Shown: positions 7,468 through 14,836 of the stretch, piece by piece
Layout of the letters: each line of letters begins with the position of its first letter
Position numbering within the stretch: the first letter of the stretch is position 1
Assembly: GCA_030272815.1 (NCBI GenBank)
Contig: JAJSZT010000012.1
Span: 1 to 32,000, forward strand
Direction: 5' to 3'
From: Deltaproteobacteria bacterium
Lineage (GTDB): Bacteria > Desulfobacterota > Desulfobacteria > Desulfobacterales > ETH-SRB1
Length of the DNA stretch: 32,000 bases
Position numbers and translations under genes: made by a program
The notes under the pieces: model-generated
Database searches by the model: none
Told to the model about the DNA's origin: nothing
The model's input: only the letters and a program-made list of their open reading frames with translations

Positions 7468-7743
7468 TTAACAAATAAATCTGTAAGGATTTTTTATTTC
7501 CATCTTTTCAAATTTTTTTTCCATCCATTGCTCAGACTCTGTTTTATTATGTTTAATATAGTATTCAAGCTCTTCCAATGACGTTTTTGTTAGATATCTT
7601 TTATATTGTATAAATATATGAGGGGATTTTATATCTTCAGTCTTTTTTAAGTAGGCCCTAAGCTTGGACATTCTCTTTTCTAAAATGGTATCATCTAATG
7701 GCGTGTCAAACCATTTTATTATTTTTTCATATAACTTTGTCAT
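7468..7743 (-). CDS. Hypothetical protein, 91 aa
   Basis: A soluble, highly charged, helix-rich protein (LYEKIIKWFDTPLDDTILEK, then KRYLTKTSLEELEYYIKH). No family recognised. A weak GGGAATTGAAAG stands before the ATG. It lies between two eroded CRISPR-type repeats and directly behind a 47-codon fragment, so it may have arrived with other accessory DNA. Confidence 0.5.
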   Translation of the reverse strand: MTKLYEKIIKWFDTPLDDTILEKRMSKLRAYLKKTEDIKSPHIFIQYKRYLTKTSLEELEYYIKHNKTESEQWMEKKFEKMEIKNPYRFIC

Positions 7744-7757
7744 CTTTCAATTCCCAT

Positions 7758-7901
7758 TCACAGGTCTAACTCTACTGGTAGGTTATCAAAGAAGAAAATT
7801 TTAATTAATGTTACTGGATAATATCCATTTGTATTTTTTGGCACATTACTGAATTTACCTATTGGTCTTTCTTTGTTAAATCGTCTCAATCCCTTATTCA
7901 T
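7758..7901 (-). pseudogene. C-terminal fragment of an unknown protein fused to an eroded repeat
   Basis: A frame of 47 codons starts at an ATG inside the eroded repeat (giving MNKGLRRFNKERPIGKF) and continues NTNGYYPVTLIKIFFFDNLP to a stop 14 bases before the 91-aa gene. The hydrophobic and patterned second half looks like the end of a real protein whose beginning is lost. Family not recognised. Confidence 0.3.
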
Positions 7902-7907
7902 CAGGTC
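7883..7907 (-). repeat. Eroded CRISPR repeat, proximal copy
   Basis: On the minus strand GACCTGATGAATAAGGGATT is followed by GAGAC, close to the 3' end of the array repeat (AAGGGATTGCGAC). It lies 450 bases from the array, in the same orientation. Confidence 0.55.
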
Positions 7908-7947
7908 AACAGCGCTATGCGCTGAAGGGGATAGTGGGTAGAGGGAA

Positions 7948-8250
7948 TTAACTTATTTTTCGTTGTAAGCTTCCGATTAACGCATTCAGCATTTTCACTA
8001 TCTCACTGCAAATTCCTGCTCGTTCGGCGAAAATTTCTTCCGTCATATATCCCAAATCTCTACATTTTATCAGCCAATTATGAGTTTCCGTGGCTGACCC
8101 TCTGGAAATAACTAAAAAATGGATATAGTCAGCACTGCTCCTTCGGCCAAAACCTTCTGAAATATTTGCACTTATAGAACCGCTCGACCTTAGGGCTCGG
8201 TAAAAAATAACTTGGCATTTTTGCATCCCAACCTCACCATATCTTCAACC
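7948..8250 (-). pseudogene. Four-helix-bundle (23S rRNA intervening-sequence, S23) protein gene, decayed
   Basis: The C-terminal two thirds are a clear S23/four-helix-bundle protein: SISANISEGFGRRSSADYIH, then RGSATETHNWLIKCRDLGY. These small proteins are often encoded in rRNA intervening sequences or as stand-alone genes of unknown role. The normal N-terminus (an FEDLxVWxxA helix, then a second helix) is missing from this frame. A trace of it (VEDMVRLGCKNAKLFFTEP) lies upstream in another frame, up to about 8250. The gene has therefore lost an internal segment and is frameshifted. An ATG at 8226 gives a 92-codon open frame that might still be translated. Confidence 0.7.
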
Positions 8251-8356
8251 GATCTTCATTCGCAAAAGTCCTCGAAATAGCTCGCTATTCCTGCGGTTTT
8301 GCTCAATCGTAAGATTTATGTAAAGACTGTAATAAAAGAGATTCCTGTATAAAATT

Positions 8357-8464
8357 GTCGCAATCCCTTCGTAAGTCAGGTCAATTCCGATCGAGGTGAA
8401 GCAACTTATTGTGATAAGACAGGATATTGGTCGCAATCCCTTCGTAAGTCAGGTCAATTCCGAT
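8357..8464 (-). CRISPR. Minimal CRISPR array: two 35-bp repeats, one 38-bp spacer
   Basis: Identical repeats lie at 8357-8391 and 8430-8464. On the minus strand each begins ATCGGAATTGACCTGACTTA and ends AAGGGATTGCGAC, an end resembling the ATTGAAAC-type crRNA tag. The single spacer is 8392-8429 (38 bases). Orientation and position put the leader at 8465-8759, between the array and cas2, so 8430-8464 is the leader-side repeat. With one spacer the array holds minimal memory; eroded related repeats lie beyond it. Confidence 0.88.
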
Positions 8465-8544
8465 TTGCGGCCTTTAGATTTTTTGATAAATCGCGGTGTT
8501 AGGAATGCATTTTTGCAGACCTTTTTGAAAATTTTGCAAATCAT
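8449..8544 (-). CDS. Possible 31-aa basic leader peptide entering the first CRISPR repeat
   Basis: ATG at 8544 is preceded by a strong Shine-Dalgarno (AAAAGGAGG, 8554-8562) about 9 bases away. The frame reads MICKIFKKVCKNAFLTPRFI then a lysine-rich end, and stops at a TGA inside the leader-side repeat. It is too short for ordinary gene calling. It could be a real small gene, the remnant of a gene cut by array movement, or chance. Confidence 0.3.
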   Translation of the reverse strand: MICKIFKKVCKNAFLTPRFIKKSKGRKSELT

Positions 8545-8759
8545 CTGCCAACACCTCCTTTTATGTATTCAGTCTTTGTTCCAACATATTGATATTGCAC
8601 AAAAATTAAACTTTCCGTGAACCCCGTATCTGGCCGATTTTAAAAACGCTGTAAAATCAAACAGATAGCTTTCCCCTGGATAATCGCATAGAGGTTCGCA
8701 AATTAAATCTCATTGCAATCCGTCGCCTGCCGGCAGAAAAATCCGCTCATTTTTACAGC
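8465..8759 (-). promoter_or_regulatory. Presumed CRISPR leader
   Basis: The 295 bases between the cas2 stop and the leader-side repeat contain no long gene. The third next to the repeat is A/T-rich. A leader is expected here from repeat orientation. No unambiguous promoter was found; a small ORF with a strong Shine-Dalgarno lies inside it. Confidence 0.5.
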
Positions 8760-9038
8760 TCAAAGCACATAGTATTCTTCATCAGGATCGATAAAAATTC
8801 CCTGTCCGATTATTTCCAGAGTTCCGGCGCATCTTTCGCATACAGGGAAGTACTTTACCCCGTCCTCAGCAGGCTCAATTGTATCTTCTATTCGAGCTTT
8901 CATTTCAACAAAAGTTTTGTTATCCACTGTCACTTCAAACTTTGATTTCTGCACCCGAATTCCATAATCCTTGATCACCTTTGCCGCTCTGTTTAAACGG
9001 CGAGGGTCTGCAATATCATATGTGACTATCATATTCAT
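8760..9038 (-). CDS. cas2: CRISPR-associated Cas2 (second of two)
   Basis: Cas2 forms the central dimer of the Cas1-Cas2 spacer integrase. This 92-aa protein begins MNMIVTYDIADPRRLNRAAK, the ferredoxin-like first strand with the conserved YDI aspartate, and continues YGIRVQKSKFEV, the typical second strand. It starts immediately after the stop of the other cas2 (no gap). It differs clearly in sequence from that gene, with an acidic C-terminal tail (DPDEEYYVL), so it is not a recent duplicate. The CRISPR leader follows. Confidence 0.9.
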   Translation of the reverse strand: MNMIVTYDIADPRRLNRAAKVIKDYGIRVQKSKFEVTVDNKTFVEMKARIEDTIEPAEDGVKYFPVCERCAGTLEIIGQGIFIDPDEEYYVL

Positions 9039-9314
9039 TTAAACCACCATGTAATCAAGCTGAGTAATTTTCAGACCCAGGCCTGATATAATCACATTTT
9101 TTATGCATCTGGAGCAGATCTTGTAGATTCGCACAGAGTCGCGTGACAGATCAAGATTTTCTTTGCAGTACCGCCGGATACCTTTCAGCGCAGTCTTATC
9201 TATATCGCACTCAAATACAGACTTCTGAGTATTCAACCCAAATTCCTTCAAAAAAGCATGGAGCTTTCTCAAACGTTTTGGATCGGTAATATCGTATGTA
9301 ACAAGCACAATCAT
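9039..9314 (-). CDS. cas2: CRISPR-associated Cas2 (first of two)
   Basis: A 91-aa Cas2: MIVLVTYDITDPKRLRKLHA then FGLNTQKSVFECDID, with the conserved aspartate in YDI. Its start overlaps the cas1 stop by ATGA, showing translational coupling with cas1. It carries three cysteines (C-x2-C in KICSRCIKN and C51), while the neighbouring cas2 has the similarly placed VCERCAGT. Which of the two partners Cas1 in spacer integration cannot be told from the sequence. Confidence 0.9.
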   Translation of the reverse strand: MIVLVTYDITDPKRLRKLHAFLKEFGLNTQKSVFECDIDKTALKGIRRYCKENLDLSRDSVRIYKICSRCIKNVIISGLGLKITQLDYMVV

Positions 9315-10468
9315 TTCAGCAAAATCGGTTGATAAACATCAACCTGCCCTTCTAAAACCTTTCTATAATGTCCCGCCTGAAAGATAATGGCATCTCCATA
9401 GGTCAGGTTACATTCCGCCTGCGGATAGAAAAAGATCGTTGTCAGTTTTTTTTCAAATGCATCAATCACCCGCTTGAAAGCATCCGGCTGGAGTTTTACA
9501 GGATACTTCCCTGTTGTCTGTTTTGCTGAATCCGGTGTTTCCTCCATACGCTGTTCCGGAAGATCAAAATTGCCTGCTTCACCATCAACCATAGTTATCA
9601 ATCCAATAGGATCAGCGGTTACATCCGGAGAATTGCCGGTTGAAGATTGGCCTGATACTGCTAATGCAGGCTTTTGAATTACAAAATCCTCCTTCTGAAG
9701 TATCTTCAGATTAAACAGAGACAAAGTCAGAGTGTCTGCTATGATCGTCCGGAATTCTTCCATCAGATCAAGCACAAGAGAAAAACGACCATAGTCGATT
9801 GTGTGAAGAAATCCAGGGTATGGATCCAGGCCTGCTATACGTACTGCCGAGTAAACCCGGTTCATCAGGAAGGTATAAAGAAGAGAAAGCACGGAATTGA
9901 CAGGGTCGGTAGGCGGCCTCCTGACTCTTTTTGTAAAGCCGATATCTCCAACAAATCCATACCGAAACCCTTCAAAGAAAAGTGCGCTTCCTCTGCCTTC
10001 ATATCCACGTATGCTGTCAACACTGTCGGCCAGAGCCAGTTTTGGCATAAGGCTCTGTATCTGCTTTGCGATATTGCCTGCTACCGGTTTATTCCGGCTT
10101 CGTTTTATTCGCATCAAGAGTGTTGCCATGTTGGCAAGTTTTCCGGCAACTATGCAGCGGGCAAGGCGAATGCCAAAAACAGGGTCGTCCAGCAAATGAT
10201 ACTGCTGTTTGTGAAGAAACACGTTTTTTGACTCCGGCGGCGCAAGCCTGCCGAGATATCTGCCATACCGGGTGAGAAACACCGTATCAATATTGCTGTG
10301 CATGATTTGACATAAGGCGCTGTGAGTGACTTGGATATTTCCGAAAAGCAGAAGCTGCTTGAGCTTGTAAGTAAAAAGGGTGTGATACGTTGCATCACCC
10401 TTTTTAACCAGCAGATGTTTTCCCTCCTTGATAATCCGCGCTCCTTGCGTTTTGACATATACAACCAT
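9311..10468 (-). CDS. cas1: CRISPR-associated endonuclease/integrase Cas1
   Basis: Cas1 integrates new spacers at the leader end of the array, together with Cas2. With the start at 10468 the protein is 385 aa. The catalytic triad is present: E157 (RGYEGRGSALFFEG), H222 (GFLHTIDYGR) and D234/E237 (LVLDLMEEFR). The frame extends 20 codons further, but the ATG at 10468 has a near-perfect AAAGGAGG 6 bases upstream. Residues about 266-322 form a low-complexity acidic/Ser-Thr insertion not usual for Cas1 (around SGQSSTGNSPDVTADP), between the second helical domain and the last helix (QPDAFKRVIDAFEKKL). Coupled to cas2. Confidence 0.94.
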   Translation of the reverse strand: MVVYVKTQGARIIKEGKHLLVKKGDATYHTLFTYKLKQLLLFGNIQVTHSALCQIMHSNIDTVFLTRYGRYLGRLAPPESKNVFLHKQQYHLLDDPVFGIRLARCIVAGKLANMATLLMRIKRSRNKPVAGNIAKQIQSLMPKLALADSVDSIRGYEGRGSALFFEGFRYGFVGDIGFTKRVRRPPTDPVNSVLSLLYTFLMNRVYSAVRIAGLDPYPGFLHTIDYGRFSLVLDLMEEFRTIIADTLTLSLFNLKILQKEDFVIQKPALAVSGQSSTGNSPDVTADPIGLITMVDGEAGNFDLPEQRMEETPDSAKQTTGKYPVKLQPDAFKRVIDAFEKKLTTIFFYPQAECNLTYGDAIIFQAGHYRKVLEGQVDVYQPILLK

Positions 10469-10583
10469 GAGCTGCCTCCTTTTGTGATACATGGTAGAAG
10501 ATAGCCACGGTTGATTCAAGGATTGCAACGTTGCTGTATCTAATTGTCAAAGAGCAAAGTTGGTAGTTTGGTAAAAAAATCGT

Positions 10584-11744
10584 TCAATCTGTTTCTGTCT
10601 GAATTTTTAAACTTCCCACAAGTATCTCTCCGAATTGGTTAACTTTATAGGGCGGAACTATGGTGGTCTTAAATTGTTCGGCCCTCGCCTGAATCGACTC
10701 TCTTATCCTTCCATCTTTTTTCAAGATATGGGGAGATGTTGTCACAAAAAAACTTGCGATCCTCAGCCCGAATTCCTTCTGTAGAGCGCCGATTTTATAA
10801 AGCGCATCGGCATTTTTATCCTCGTGCTGGTCAAGAGACTTACACTCAATAAAATAAAGAGCGTTATCCTTGGTAAACATAATATCAAATTCGTTGTCCC
10901 TTCCCAGGCGGTTCTTGATTTGAAGTCCAATAACAGCGTCATCTATGCCCTGTCCAACCAATTCTGAAACTTTGACAAAACAGAATTCTTCAAGCCAGCC
11001 TCCGGTCAAATAATTGATTTCAGATTTGTCTATTTTTTTAAAAACAGAACCTTCATCATAAACAAAGTTAAGTTTTGACAGAAGCTGTTTTTCCTCGCGA
11101 GTTGCGCCAAAAAACTCGCCTTTAAGAATAAATTGTTTCTTGCTACGACAATCTCTCAATATCCCGCATAACCGTTTGAGCAAGTTTTGAAGGTTATTGT
11201 AATTTTCAGCAATCCATTTGGACAGTTCCTTTCGTCCTATTGCTTCTTCACGGTAACGGTTCAGATGGGACTCGTTGACTACTGTGAGGCCATGGGCTGT
11301 TAAATATTCAATGACGCTCAGTCTCAGATCAAGTTTTACAGGCTTGCCAGGTCTCTTCTTTGGGAATGGAACTATAAATTCATTCTTTGGAATCGGAACG
11401 TAGATCATTTTGCTACTGTAGTCTTTGAAAAACTCGTAGGCCGCTATGGACATAATCTTAGTTCCGCCAGTCAAATTAACCACAAACTCGGCATCCTCCT
11501 TCCCTTCGATCCACTCGCCAATTTTCTTGTGGCAGTCAAGGATTGAGTCTTCTATAACGATGATTGAATCGCTTTTATACCCTAAATCCAACCTGTCTAA
11601 TGTCATTAAAATTGCTGACACCTTGTTTTTCTTTTCCATCTTAGTTGTCGATATAAACAGCAATTCATCGGGCTTAAAGTGATGTATGGCAAGAATATTG
11701 GGGATGGTATGGTCACTTACCAGAGAAATCAGGATTGTTTTCAT
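10584..11744 (-). CDS. Card1/Can2-type CARF nuclease (DUF1887) of type III CRISPR
   Basis: The family senses cyclic oligoadenylate made by an active Cas10 through its CARF domain and then cuts nucleic acid with a PD-(D/E)xK domain. The protein is 386 aa, close to known Card1/Can2 sizes. The CARF domain is N-terminal (about 1-150) with the ligand-loop motif VNLTGGTKIMS at 89-99. The nuclease core is C-terminal: GGWLEE (248-253), then RDNEFDIMF (282-290) and E300-x-K302 in FIECKS. All expected catalytic residues appear present. A Shine-Dalgarno (GAGGT) lies 4 bases before the ATG. It lies between csx20 and cas1 on the same strand. The local cas10 has no cyclase domain, so its activator would have to come from elsewhere. 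Confidence 0.88.
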   Translation of the reverse strand: MKTILISLVSDHTIPNILAIHHFKPDELLFISTTKMEKKNKVSAILMTLDRLDLGYKSDSIIVIEDSILDCHKKIGEWIEGKEDAEFVVNLTGGTKIMSIAAYEFFKDYSSKMIYVPIPKNEFIVPFPKKRPGKPVKLDLRLSVIEYLTAHGLTVVNESHLNRYREEAIGRKELSKWIAENYNNLQNLLKRLCGILRDCRSKKQFILKGEFFGATREEKQLLSKLNFVYDEGSVFKKIDKSEINYLTGGWLEEFCFVKVSELVGQGIDDAVIGLQIKNRLGRDNEFDIMFTKDNALYFIECKSLDQHEDKNADALYKIGALQKEFGLRIASFFVTTSPHILKKDGRIRESIQARAEQFKTTIVPPYKVNQFGEILVGSLKIQTETD

Positions 11745-11799
11745 GTTTACCTCATAGTAAAAAATCCGAGTTCAGAGGACTATATTTGCTCAATTATAA

Positions 11800-12192
11800 T
11801 CACTCCTCATATCTTCTAAAAATCCGGTGTCTGAATTGATGCGAAAGATTAACTGTGCCGTCCTCTTTATGTTCCTCAACGGCTTCCCTCTCCGTTGTTG
11901 AATATACTGGAATCAGGCCGATCGCAAAGGCAAACTTGACCATGATAAAACAAGCCCCAAAATCACCCTGGATAAGAACATAGTCATTCTTTTTGGCCTG
12001 GCTGGCAAGCCAGTCTTTTACAGGCTTAAGATAGGCGCTGATTTTTGGCAAGACGGGTGGAATTTGCCGCCACAAATCCTTTAGATCAGGGGGCATATTT
12101 ATTATTTGCTGAACACCGAGAGAGTTACGAGCATCGCTTTTCTGAACAGATGTGATTTCGTGGTTGAATATTAGAAATAATGAACGTGGCAT
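11800..12192 (-). CDS. csx20: CRISPR-associated protein Csx20
   Basis: The 130-aa protein reads SLFLIFNHEITSVQKSDARN, PPDLKDLWRQIPP, KKNDYVLIQGDFGACFIMVK and PVYSTTEREAVEEH, which I recognise as the Csx20 pattern. Csx20 accompanies type III CRISPR systems and has been proposed as a ring nuclease that degrades cyclic oligoadenylate signals. That would make it the off-switch to the Card1/Can2 protein encoded next. The frame extends to an ATG at 12225, but M at 12192 starts the conserved part and has an AAGGA upstream. The proximity of an effector and its likely extinguisher supports a functional pair. Confidence 0.8.
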   Translation of the reverse strand: MPRSLFLIFNHEITSVQKSDARNSLGVQQIINMPPDLKDLWRQIPPVLPKISAYLKPVKDWLASQAKKNDYVLIQGDFGACFIMVKFAFAIGLIPVYSTTEREAVEEHKEDGTVNLSHQFRHRIFRRYEE

Positions 12193-12233
12193 GTGAATTA
12201 AATCCTTACATCCATATTTTGCCATTCGACGAA

Positions 12234-12422
12234 TTATAGATTAAACTTCCATTTCACTTCCTGTTTTTTTAAAATGCGTTTCCTCTTGTTTACACAAGAG
12301 ATGCAATTACATCCGGTTTTAACCGGATGCTCGCCCAGCCGTTGGGCCAGTTCCCATGAAGCGTCGATCATTTCAAAAATTATTTTTCTTTCTTTCTTCA
12401 CAGCGTTTTGATTCTTTTTCAT
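12234..12422 (-). CDS. Small hypothetical protein, 62 aa, coupled to the nucleotidyltransferase
   Basis: A very basic peptide with a cysteine cluster (GCNCISCVNKRKRIL, residues 37-51) that could bind a metal or nucleic acid. Its start overlaps the nucleotidyltransferase stop by ATGA, so the two are translated together. No family recognised. It may be the partner of the nucleotidyltransferase in a toxin-antitoxin-like or signalling pair. Its N-terminal half is a predicted helix (ERKIIFEMIDASWELAQRLG). Confidence 0.6.
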   Translation of the reverse strand: MKKNQNAVKKERKIIFEMIDASWELAQRLGEHPVKTGCNCISCVNKRKRILKKQEVKWKFNL

Positions 12423-13018
12423 AATCCGAGCTTCCCAAGCTTATCAGAAACATCGAATATCTCATCAAAGTATCTTTGGGCCTTTTCCTTTTGGCTAAAT
12501 TTTTCGGCAAAAAGATAAACACGCTCCATATCCAGAGGCTCGAAATTCTCAGGAATCAAACGGTTTTTGTATAAATTCATGACAGCAAGAATATCGCCTT
12601 CGTCTTTTTGGCTCCTGTCTGGATTATTTGCAATGGCCATCAGTTTTAAAACAATGTAGTCAGTTGGCTGAATAACGTGGTAAGTTCCGATCAATTCATC
12701 GCCTGCAAGGATACTCTTTTTCAATATATCTTCCCCTTCCGGTGTGCTTACAAACATGAAGTCAATTTTTCCAAGGGCTCCTGAATCAAACTGGGCAAAA
12801 GATTTGGTCTTCTGATAGCAGGTATAGCCCAGTTTTTTCATGATCAATGAGATTCGAGACCAAAAGCGTGCTTCTGTTAAGAGGTCAATATCTGCAGTAA
12901 ACCTTGGAAGTCCATACAAACTCAATGCCAGTGCCCCGATCAATGAGTACGGGATTTGTTCCCGCATAAGACTATCCGTTATTATTTTGAGAACATTGGT
13001 TAGTTTCTTTGATGTCAC
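12419..13018 (-). CDS. Nucleotidyltransferase (AbiEii/MNT-like fold)
   Basis: The 199-aa protein has a minimal DNA polymerase beta-type nucleotidyltransferase fold: SLIGALALSLYGLPRFTADI with metal-binding D43 and D45 (TADIDLL), a third acidic strand (KIDFMFVS), and a helical tail. Related proteins transfer nucleotides to tRNA, antibiotics or partner toxins; the substrate here is unknown. It lies inside the CRISPR operon on the same strand, between the cas10 remnant and csx20, and overlaps the next gene by 4 bases. It is not a known Cas protein and may have moved in when the csm genes were lost. Confidence 0.72.
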   Translation of the reverse strand: MTSKKLTNVLKIITDSLMREQIPYSLIGALALSLYGLPRFTADIDLLTEARFWSRISLIMKKLGYTCYQKTKSFAQFDSGALGKIDFMFVSTPEGEDILKKSILAGDELIGTYHVIQPTDYIVLKLMAIANNPDRSQKDEGDILAVMNLYKNRLIPENFEPLDMERVYLFAEKFSQKEKAQRYFDEIFDVSDKLGKLGL

Positions 13019-13066
13019 GATTGCTTATTGCTCCTTTTTGGTTGCAAACACATGTTCATTAAATTT

Positions 13067-13291
13067 TCATTTTCTTATTTCCCATTTCCTATAGGCTTTC
13101 CAGTATGCCTTCAAGGCCAGTGCAATCTTCCTCTTATTTTCATCCGAAAAATCATCTATCCTGTTGTACATTTCAACAACTCGACTTTCTGCAATTTTTA
13201 TATCGTCCAAGGCTGCAATATCTCGTTCCTCAGGGGACATGGCTGCAAGTTCTGCCTTGCGTTTTTGCAAACAGATTGAACCATTTCTCAT
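13067..13291 (-). pseudogene. Possible C-terminal tail of a lost csm/RAMP gene
   Basis: The 74-codon frame reads KRKAELAAMSPEERDIAALD, then ESRVVEMYNRIDDF and KRKIALALKAYWKAYRKWE. It is a helical, charged tail that reminds me of the C-terminal extension of some type III RAMP proteins (Csm5-like); this is from memory and not certain. It overlaps the end of the cas10 frame by 62 bases in another frame, and a stop lies two codons before its ATG. The simplest reading is a deletion joining mid-cas10 to the end of a downstream csm gene. Alternatively it is an independent small gene. Confidence 0.4.
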
Positions 13292-14774
13292 TTTTTAATT
13301 CTTCGGAGGTTACTTCAGGAAGATGGCGGGCTATCCTGGCTCTTGAGAATCTGCCTGTGTCTGCGATGGATTCAATATGGCTGATATTTTTGAAATCGGT
13401 CGGTGCATTTACTAAAAAAGTTAATGATGTTTTTCCAAAAAGAGGAATCCTGCAGTTGCTTCCATAAATAAGGTAATTTGTTTTTGGCAATCGGGTTCCG
13501 ATATAGATAATCTGTTCACAGCAGTCTTTACATACCGGAACCGATATACTTTCTTTTTCCTCATACTTTGATGACGACTTGTCATCAGCGCTGTTTATGC
13601 TGCATAAAGAACAGTTGCCTCCTTCTCTTTTATCATAATCTGTATTTATTACAGGACCGTTTTTTAAAATTGCTTTGCTTAATTTTTTAAGTTTACATTC
13701 TTCAATAGCTTCATTGACTGCATCAATACTATCCTGAAAGTTTGCAAGATGCAGCCCCTGTTGACTTATCATGGTACTCCATGAAATGTTCATGGTTAAA
13801 AGGCCTTTGAATTTATTCATAAAAAATATTTGAATCTCTTCATCTATTTTTTCAATCTCCTTTATTATATTTTCAGTGGCAGGAAGAAGAAGTATAAATT
13901 TTCCACCTGAATCAACCAGCCTGAATACTGAGAAAAGGTTGAGCCTGTTTTGCAGTTCAAGCAGAACAGATCTTGTTAAAACCTGAAGATAAAAAGATCT
14001 TGCGCGAAATATTTTTGACACCCCGCGACCGCTGTTTTTACTGATACCAAATATGTAATTCTGGATACCTGAAAGATCACCTCCAAGGAGTATGAATTTT
14101 TCCCTGTCATCTTTCCAATCGGGCAAATCTCCTGTATGGCTGTGATATACATATAAGGCCTGCGCAATGCATGCGGTTGAAAAAGAATGATCAAAAAGAG
14201 AAATATCTGACAGCGTATTGTATAATGAATACGGTATTGACCAAGTATATTTCTCCATAATAGAAATCAGGGTTTCAAAGTAAAAGGGAAAGGCCATGCC
14301 GTTATTAATGTTTATTATTTCATTATGAAATTTTTCAAAAAGTTCTATATATTCTTCAGCCCTTCCCACAGGCTTTCCCTGTATCGGGAAAATATTTGCA
14401 CCGTCAGATTCCAGTGCTGCGAGGTTATAATACCAGCTTTTAGCTGGCTGAAATGTGTGATTATAGAGCTCAATTTCATCGAAAATCGATATAAGACGGC
14501 TCTCTCTAAACCCGGTTTTGCCTTCATTATCACGCAGTTCAATTCTGTCAGAGCCTGAACTTAACCTGTCTGCTATTGTAATGCACATTTCCACAAAGTT
14601 TTGCGTGTCCGGTTTGTGATGAGCTGATGCAGTTCTGGCTATTACAGAACGAAAATTTTCAAGCTCTTCAGGTAACGGCAAATCGTTTTCCAAAAAATAA
14701 TCAGAGTAAAAATCCGACCCCAGAGGGGCCGGCTTTGGCTTAACCCCTGAAAGGGGATAAAATTGCCTTTGCAT
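13230..14774 (-). CDS. cas10: Cas10 (Csm1-type), truncated at both ends
   Basis: Cas10 is the large subunit of type III effectors: HD nuclease, two palm domains and cyclic oligoadenylate synthesis by the GGDD palm. This 514-aa frame covers only the middle. Residues 52-77 (HHKPDTQ, IADRLSSGSDR) are the end of the HD region; the HD motif itself, which should lie about 50 residues earlier, is absent. Palm 1 is present (LLGGDLSGIQNYIFGI, 229-244; IFRARSFYLQVL), and so is a zinc site (C388, C391, C415, C418). The frame then ends at LKNEKWFNLFAK plus a divergent tail, before the GGDD palm. Full Csm1 is about 750-850 aa. No cyclase or HD activity is expected. An IS200-type remnant lies directly upstream, which may explain the missing N-terminus. 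Confidence 0.85.
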   Translation of the reverse strand: MQRQFYPLSGVKPKPAPLGSDFYSDYFLENDLPLPEELENFRSVIARTASAHHKPDTQNFVEMCITIADRLSSGSDRIELRDNEGKTGFRESRLISIFDEIELYNHTFQPAKSWYYNLAALESDGANIFPIQGKPVGRAEEYIELFEKFHNEIININNGMAFPFYFETLISIMEKYTWSIPYSLYNTLSDISLFDHSFSTACIAQALYVYHSHTGDLPDWKDDREKFILLGGDLSGIQNYIFGISKNSGRGVSKIFRARSFYLQVLTRSVLLELQNRLNLFSVFRLVDSGGKFILLLPATENIIKEIEKIDEEIQIFFMNKFKGLLTMNISWSTMISQQGLHLANFQDSIDAVNEAIEECKLKKLSKAILKNGPVINTDYDKREGGNCSLCSINSADDKSSSKYEEKESISVPVCKDCCEQIIYIGTRLPKTNYLIYGSNCRIPLFGKTSLTFLVNAPTDFKNISHIESIADTGRFSRARIARHLPEVTSEELKNEKWFNLFAKTQGRTCSHVP

Positions 14775-14836
14775 CCAGAGGGGGTAAGAGTTGAGTTGCC
14801 CCTTAGTAATAATAATTCGTGCTATGTTTTACATCC

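Noticed and set aside
7187-7471. 94-codon plus-strand frame
   Set aside because: It runs through the vapC remnant, the S23 fragment and the octamer repeats, so it is a product of low-complexity DNA.
8245-8620. Frames of 63 codons (minus) and 74 codons (plus) over the CRISPR array
   Set aside because: They translate CRISPR repeats and the leader and show no protein character.
9674-10231. 185-codon plus-strand frame
   Set aside because: Long, but antisense to cas1; composition and motifs belong to cas1.
10150-10464. 104-codon minus-strand frame inside cas1
   Set aside because: Alternative frame of cas1, which has all catalytic residues in the main frame.
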